From positions 56,395 through 120,394 of the forward strand of contig JAGFNQ010008258.1 of NCBI GenBank assembly GCA_024364735.1: a DNA stretch of 64,000 nucleotides, given 5' to 3'. The notes below the pieces were generated by a model. That model did no database searches and was not told the origin of the DNA. It worked only from the letters and a program-made list of their open reading frames with translations. This DNA is from Boesenbergia rotunda. Its lineage: Eukaryota; Streptophyta; Magnoliopsida; Zingiberales; Zingiberaceae. The position numbers and the translations under genes are program-made. Each line of letters opens with the position of its first letter. Position 1 is the first letter of the stretch. Shown here piece by piece: positions 58,540 to 64,000 of this stretch.

Positions 58540-60151
58540 AGCAACTAGTTGATTTGTTTGATTTTTGCTTGTATATTTTTTTTGACATATCATTGGGTTC
58601 TATTTTCTGTTGCTTTATCATTTGTATACGGTTGTTGCCATTTTTTCTTGTTTGTTTTGTGACAGGGTTGCAAAATTCAAAATGGGGTCAAAAGAGATAG
58701 AAAAGACATTGGAGGAGTTAAGAAATGTGTTAAAGGAGTTGGACTACCAACAAAAATGGAAAGCTCAGTCATCTACTTACCAGAAGCTACCTCAGCCACA
58801 ATTTCAGCCTCTCTAGCAATTTCAGCAGCTAAATCAAAAATTCCAACAGCCCTATCCTAATTTTCAGCAAACAAACTTTCAATTTCAGCCACAAGATCAA
58901 CCATCATTTCAAAATTTTCAGCAACCCAATCAGTTTTTGCAGCCACCACAACAATTTCAACCGGATTTTCAGCCAATTCAACCAATTTTCCAGAATTTTC
59001 AGAATGGGCAGCCACTATTGCAAAGTTTTCAGCCCCAAATTCAGCAATTTCAGCCTAACTTTCAGCTACCTTATCAACAAGATCAATCATTTTTTCAAGG
59101 AATTCAGCAAGGGTTTTCAGATAATTTGAATTTCCAGCAACCATTACAATTTCCACAGCAATTTGACCCTTGCAACCAGAATTTTCAGCCCACTCAATTT
59201 CAGTGTTCACCACCACAATTTCAACCTCAGATTCAAGATTTTCAGGGCTACAGTTTTCAGCCATCTCCACCAACTTGTGAACCAAATATTCAGCAATTTA
59301 ATCAGTCATTTCATCCATTTGAGCAGCCCCAACAGTTTCCATTTCAGCATGCACAGCCTCCTCCTGGACTTCAGCAGCCCTATTTTCCATTTCAAGACCA
59401 ACAGGGGTTCCACACTAACCAAGGAGGTTTTGATGATCCTGATTGGGATGAGGCTCTACACCAAAGGATGATGGAGATGTGCTAACAAATCCAACAACAA
59501 CAAGAACAACAACAACAACGGTTTCAAAACATACAAGATAAATTGAATCAGATAAAAGCCCAAATATCAGAACAATTAGCTTCTCAAGCTGCTTTTAATT
59601 CTGAGAGCCCCGGAGTTGGTTTTATATCAGTTCAAGGTGACCCTAGTGCATGGCCAAGCCCTTCTTCAAGTAATCTTGCAATTTTAGAAGAAGAAGAAGA
59701 AGAATACATCAAATATTGGGCACCTACAGCATGCATCCCTCCGGAGATTCCTACTCAAAATTCATTTTCAAATTTTTCAGCTCCAGAAGAAGAAACTGAA
59801 GCTCCACAGGACCATTCTAGACTTTTATTTTCTGATGATAGCATTATTGATGGTCCTAATTTTTCTGATACTGTTGTTGCAGATATTACAGGAGAAGCAT
59901 GCAGAGGAGATGATTCCATAGGTGTAGGGGATTGCACTAAGCCCCAGGGACCACCACAAGATTTAGATGATGAACCAGAAAGTGTAGGGACTTGCATGGT
60001 GGAAGCAAGCACCCAAGGATCACCAGTTGAGTGTCCACCAGAGTCTGAGGCTAAAGAGGAGCATGAACTTTACCAGGAGGAGACCACAGATAAGCCTTCA
60101 GGTATTATCCAGCACGCTCAGGTAAGTATTTCTCCTTTTTGTTCAGAAAAA

Positions 60152-60709
60152 TGCAGCGAGGTACCTAGTGCTAACTTTATTGATTCTGATGAATTTATTG
60201 ATATACCTTGTGTAGAGATTGTTTGTGAAAATCCAATAGAGGTACCAAACATTGATTTTATTGATCGTACTGCATTACTTGATACATCTCTTGTAGATAT
60301 GGGTGGTGAAATAATTTTAGAGGCACCTATAATTGATGTTGTTTTTTATGATGAATCACTTAATACATCTTTTATGGATATGGATAGTGAAAATTTTTTA
60401 GAAGTGCCTGAAATTGATGTTATTTATTTTGATGAATCTCTTGCTATTTCATATGCTGAGAATGAATGTGAAAGACTTTTGGAGATACCTGATATTGATT
60501 TGATTGGCTGTGACTCATTGCATAATACATCTTTGATGGAAAATAATTGTGAAATTTCTATTGATGAGCCAGAAATTGATTTCTTTATTTGTGATGAGTA
60601 TTTGGATGAAAATTTTGTAGGAAATGATTTTGAAAATTTTATTGAGGCACCAGAATTTGATTTAATTGGACATGATGCAGTTTTGGATTCATTTTATGTA
60701 GAAACTGAT
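60152..60709 (+). repeat. 81 bp (27-codon) tandem repeats, seven units
   Basis: Units translate to patterns such as FLEVPEIDVIYFDESLAISY. All full units are 27 residues; the seventh is cut to 24. Nucleotide identity is low, so the repeats are old and kept in frame. Confidence 0.9.
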
Positions 60710-60945
60710 ATTATTTCATTTCTTTCTGACCCTGAACGCTTGAGAGGGGTATTACATTGTTTTGCAGGGTCTAGAAGACTCCAGGAGTGGGTACTCCAAC
60801 TGAACAGACTTCAACCTCCTGGAAGGACTTCTAAAGGGCATAAAGAAGGAGGAGATGATTTTGCTTTAATTCGAAGAACTCCATTCCTTCAGTGGATTTT
60901 GAACCTGAATCGCCTACGGCCACCAGAGAAATTTTTTGTGAAGTT

Positions 60946-60960
60946 CAAGTGTGGGGGAGT
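60946..60960 (+). other. polypurine-tract-like sequence inside the coding frame
   Basis: CAAGTGTGGGGGAGT, the same as at 61645-61659 and nearly the same as the true tract at 63318-63331. It could act as an internal plus-strand primer site. Confidence 0.6.
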
Positions 60961-61039
60961 CCTAGATCTCTCAGCCACTCAGACCCCTCCACTACCACGG
61001 TGGAAGCTACTGCTTGATAGGCTCCGTCCACCAGAATAA

Positions 61040-63317
61040 AGGGGAGTTTGATTTTTCTTATATTTTCTTTTATTGCATTTTTCATTTTTTATGACTTCTA
61101 GAATTTTCCTTTAAATTGAGTCCTTGCTAATAAATGCATGAGTAGAGTAGAAGGCATAGGAGTCCTTGTAAATACATTGTTATTTCTTTTTGCACTTTTT
61201 CTTGCATGAGTAGAAATAAAAGTATCCATTTAGGTATTCTCCATAGCATTTTAGAGTCTTTTGAAAACAAATTAAATTTGATTGTTAAAACTTAGGATTT
61301 GAGTTCATGGATGAAATCTTGGATGCTTGAGTACTACTTTGCTTTAAATTCTTAATTGACGATTTGAGATGAATCATTTGCACCTAGTGAGAATTAGCCT
61401 TATATTTGTGACACACATGTTACTAAACTCTAGAACTTACTTAGGTTCTTTCAAAACCATATTTCAATGATTGGATCACATCTATAAAGGCTAATCACTT
61501 TGTTTTACTTTCCATATCAATTTTGGCAAAAATCATGTTCATTCCTTTTTTCTCTACTTATTTCTTACTCTTACCCTCACTTTTCTATGGACTTGTTTGT
61601 TTGGGAATGTTCTAATGTTATTTTGCCCGAGACGGACAAAGATTCAAGTGTGGGGGAGTGACTAGCTTTTTGGAAAGATTTGGTATCAAGGAGGCACTTC
61701 AATTCGAAAAAAAAAATGTGCCAATTGAGTTTAGTTTGGTATCAAGATCAAGCAAGAAGAAGTAGTTGAGGAAAACAACAATTGAAGCATCTAGATTCTT
61801 GCTCATCATTTGAAGATCCAAGTGGAAATAAAAAAAAATCTGCAAGGAAGGAATTGGCATGCAAAGCAGAAAATTGTGCCAAAGCAAAAGAAAAAAAAAA
61901 TTTCTGTGAAGAATAACTTGAGTCGAAAGAGGCTTGGATGAAGAATTGAGAAGCTGGATCAGCAACACCTTGTAAAATCCGAGCTGAAGCTGAGTAAGAG
62001 TCTAAATTTTGCCCAAAGCAGTTTGTGCAGATCAGTGAGGGAAACAAGCTGAATTTACAGCTGAACACAAGCTGAATTCTAGTTGGATACGATCTGAATT
62101 CAAAGGCTGATCTGAAGAAGGAAAGGAATTTCTGCAGCTGGAAAAATCTGAGATCATTGCAGAGCAAATCAGTGCCAAAAACAGAGGAAGAAAAGGAAAC
62201 TTCTGTGTGGATTAGCAATTGAAGTGAAGCTGGACTGTTTTGAATATCGGAACTGAATTGGGAATGCAAGATGATGCTGCCAAGAATTTAGATCAAACCA
62301 TTCGACAGCATAAGAATTATGGAGAGCAGAGAGGTTGATACTTGAGCTGTAAATGCAGTTATAAAAGAAAAACAAAGCAGTGAATTGCTAGTGAGGCAGT
62401 TTATGCCAAGAAGAAGCTAAAATTAGATTTTCCAAGGGCTGTGAATCAGAGAAAAAATTCGGAAATGCATCAAAAGATGTTGAGTACATCACAGCTGATC
62501 AGAAACAGAATTTGGAAGCTGAGACAAAAGCAAAAAGAAGAAAAAAAACAGTTTGAGAAAAAAAAAAGAAAAAGAGAGAAACAAAGTGGACACAAGTGAA
62601 CTTTGGCACCATGAAATCAAGTGAAGTTTCTCACATCCAAATCAAATTCTTTGCTCCATTACATTCTGAATTCACTAGAGAGAAAGAAAGAAAGAAAAAA
62701 ATCTGAGAAAAGAGTGAAAGAAGCAAGGTTGGCACAAAAATTGAAACTTGGCACATTGAGATCAAATGAAGGGTTTTTCATCCAAATCAAAGGAATTTAT
62801 TCAAGTTTCACTTCACCACACTTTTGATATCATTAGAGGATGGTCAAGAGGGGCAAAAGCACATTGGAAATATTTTTGAGCAACTAAGTCTCCCAATCCA
62901 TCAAATTTTCCATTTTCTTGCTTTTATTCCATTTCTTATCATTTTTTTTTCATGTTTTCATTTATTTTTATAGATATTGATCCTAATCATGAATAATGGT
63001 GGAGAGTAGATAATAAGCAAGCCTATGGTAGTGCAAGAAGCATGTGTGTTTGAGTGAGCTCCACTTCCATTATCAAGTTAGAACTTAAGAAGAGAGCCAT
63101 CAAATTTTTCCTTGAAAGGCTAGTGATTTAAATTCATCTCAATGACTCATGATGGATAAAAAGGCTAAGTTGTTGATTTAAGGACAAGATACTAATCCAT
63201 AGAGCTTAGATTTTTGAGAATTGACAACCCTAGGTAATTTCTTTTCATTTGCTTCTAATTATGCTTAAGAAACTCTAGGGGATACTTATTTAGTGTTTTC
63301 ACGAGACGCTCAAGGTT
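61040..63317. other. 3' non-coding region of the non-autonomous element
   Basis: About 2.3 kb without a convincing gene. It includes a second polypurine-like copy (61645-61659), purine-rich A-runs at 62525-62585, and many words such as gaagctga and ccaaatcaaa. Short open frames on either strand have no motif. In Athila elements an envelope-like gene can sit here; I see no trace. Confidence 0.75.
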
Positions 63318-63331
63318 AAGTGTGGGGGAGT
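63318..63331 (+). other. polypurine tract next to the 3' LTR
   Basis: AAGTGTGGGGGAGT directly before TGATAAGTATC, the 3' LTR start. Confidence 0.9.
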
Positions 63332-64000
63332 TGATAAGTATCATTTTTATTGATTATTTTAATTACTAAAATCCATGTTTGACCCATGTTTTACTTGTTT
63401 AATTATGATTTTACCCTATGTTTTGGAACTTTATCTTATTTTGGACTTAATTGCAAAATTACACATTTTTTGGGTTATTTGGCCACTAATTTTCTGATAT
63501 ATTTTTGTAGGCATGAAAGGATCCTGGACCTAGGGTATACTGGGTCAAACTTGAGTCGGATGGGAACCGGATCGAATTATCAAGCCTACGATTAATCCGG
63601 GCCGTCCGATTCAAGAGCGGCTAGATCTGAGTCATCCGGGACAATCTGAAGCAATCCGAGCTAGGATTAGGGTTGATCAAGCTCTATGATCAAGATCTGA
63701 AGGTTTCATCCCAATCAGAGCTAAATCAACCGTTGGATCAAGCAAGGAGGGCTCTAGAGCGTCCATTCACAGATAGAGTTGATCTGGACCATCCGTTGCA
63801 CATCTGGAGGATCCGAGCTACCACAAGGCAGATCCTGACTCCAGATCATCATCATAAAAGTTTGGCTCCAATCAGAGTAAGATCAGCCGTTGGATTTCAT
63901 CCGATCAATCTGGACCGTCCATTGATGGCTATTTAATCAAAAATCGCCGCAGCCTTCTCCTTTGTCGCGTCTTCGCCGCAATTCTTCACTGTTCTTCGTT
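63332..64000 (+). repeat. 3' LTR of the non-autonomous element, partial
   Basis: Collinear with the first 669 bases of the 5' LTR (55965 onward), about 11 differences by eye, mostly transitions. The window ends inside it. Confidence 0.95.

Larger units (their letters stand above)
58682..61039 (+). pseudogene. repetitive protein of the non-autonomous element, two in-frame stops, function unknown
   Basis: One reading frame of 786 codons, broken only by TAG at 58814-58816 and TAA at 59483-59485; both are in the same phase. Regions: a charged N-terminus (MGSKEIEKTLEELRNVLKEL); a Q/F/P-rich low-complexity region (about codons 40-250) built on FQP/FQQ words; a Q-rich coiled-coil-like stretch; an acidic region; seven tandem 27-residue repeats (60152-60709) with the pattern E-V/A-P-x-I-D-x-I...D-E-S-L; and a C-terminus with three copies of a W-x-L-x-L-N/D-R-L-x-P-P motif. 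I do not recognise a known family: there is no zinc knuckle, protease or polymerase motif. A gag-like or particle protein is possible by position only. Confidence 0.8.
55965..64000 (+). mobile_element. non-autonomous LTR retrotransposon (LARD-like) with its own protein frame; 3' LTR cut by window
   Basis: 5' LTR 55965-58515, tRNA-Asp-type primer site at 58522, one long coding frame (58682-61039), a non-coding stretch, a polypurine tract and the start of the 3' LTR at 63332. No protease, integrase or reverse transcriptase motif is present, so it must use enzymes of another element. The primer site and polypurine sequence are of the kind found in Athila/Tat-group gypsy elements. The LTR pair differs at about 11 of 669 compared bases, by eye, so insertion is fairly recent. 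Confidence 0.9.

Noticed and set aside
58404..58700. 98-codon frame over the primer site of the non-autonomous element
   Set aside because: It spans the LTR end and the primer binding site, which is not expected to be coding, and it has no motif.
61699..62375. Minus-strand frames of 68-173 codons as an envelope-like gene
   Set aside because: Rich in F/S/L from reading purine-rich DNA backwards; no signal peptide, conserved motif or start context.

Overview
This is nuclear DNA of a flowering plant. I found no intact host gene, and nearly all of the 64 kb is mobile DNA of plant families: Ty3/gypsy chromovirus elements, Ty1/copia elements, LINE-type DUF4283 proteins, a CACTA (En/Spm) transposon and a large non-autonomous LTR element. 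The species cannot be read from the sequence; a large, repeat-rich, possibly monocot genome is a guess.

Layout. (1) 1-7319: a minus-strand Tekay-like gypsy element A, whose 3' LTR is cut by the window start and whose gag-pol carries one frameshift. It is inserted in the RNase H region of a plus-strand gypsy element B (7320-11810, ending in a 2.6 kb LTR). (2) 11811-16908 and 22652 onward: a decayed minus-strand copia element. It is interrupted by an A-family solo LTR (16909-22646, TSD tgact), which is itself interrupted by a B-family solo LTR (17829-21168, TSD ataag). (3) 22652-25236: a truncated, frameshifted DUF4283 (LINE ORF1-like) remnant and an unassigned promoter-bearing stretch, both on the minus strand. 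(4) 25237-34480: a complete but mutated SIRE-like copia element with TSD aagac. It sits in one arm of an inverted repeat whose other arm is at 35311-35615. (5) 35704-37635: a long DUF4283/zinc-knuckle ORF1, on which a CACTA-like end begins. (6) 37586-55591: a CACTA element with TNP2, DUF4216 and TNP1/Ulp1-like genes, subterminal repeats and captured host exons that look like RPN1 and GCN1. It contains a 10-N assembly gap between two 3.6 kb inverted copies. (7) 55773-55964: an LTR fragment of the SIRE-like family. (8) 55965-64000: a non-autonomous LTR element with a tRNA-Asp-type primer site and one unusual repetitive protein frame; its 3' LTR is cut by the window end.

How the parts work together. 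Each LTR element shows a primer site, a polypurine tract, LTRs and a polyprotein or its remains, while the CACTA element carries its own two transposase-type genes. The nesting gives a relative order of events: the decayed copia element is oldest, then the A-family solo LTR, then the B-family solo LTR; separately, element B preceded element A. The least familiar items are the 58682-61039 protein frame, with seven 27-residue repeats and three C-terminal W-L-N-R-L-P-P repeats; tRNA-like segments lying antisense in the LTRs of both gypsy families; paired CAGTCGACTG palindrome arrays; and the two inverted TNP1/Ulp1 copies, which differ at the protease active site.
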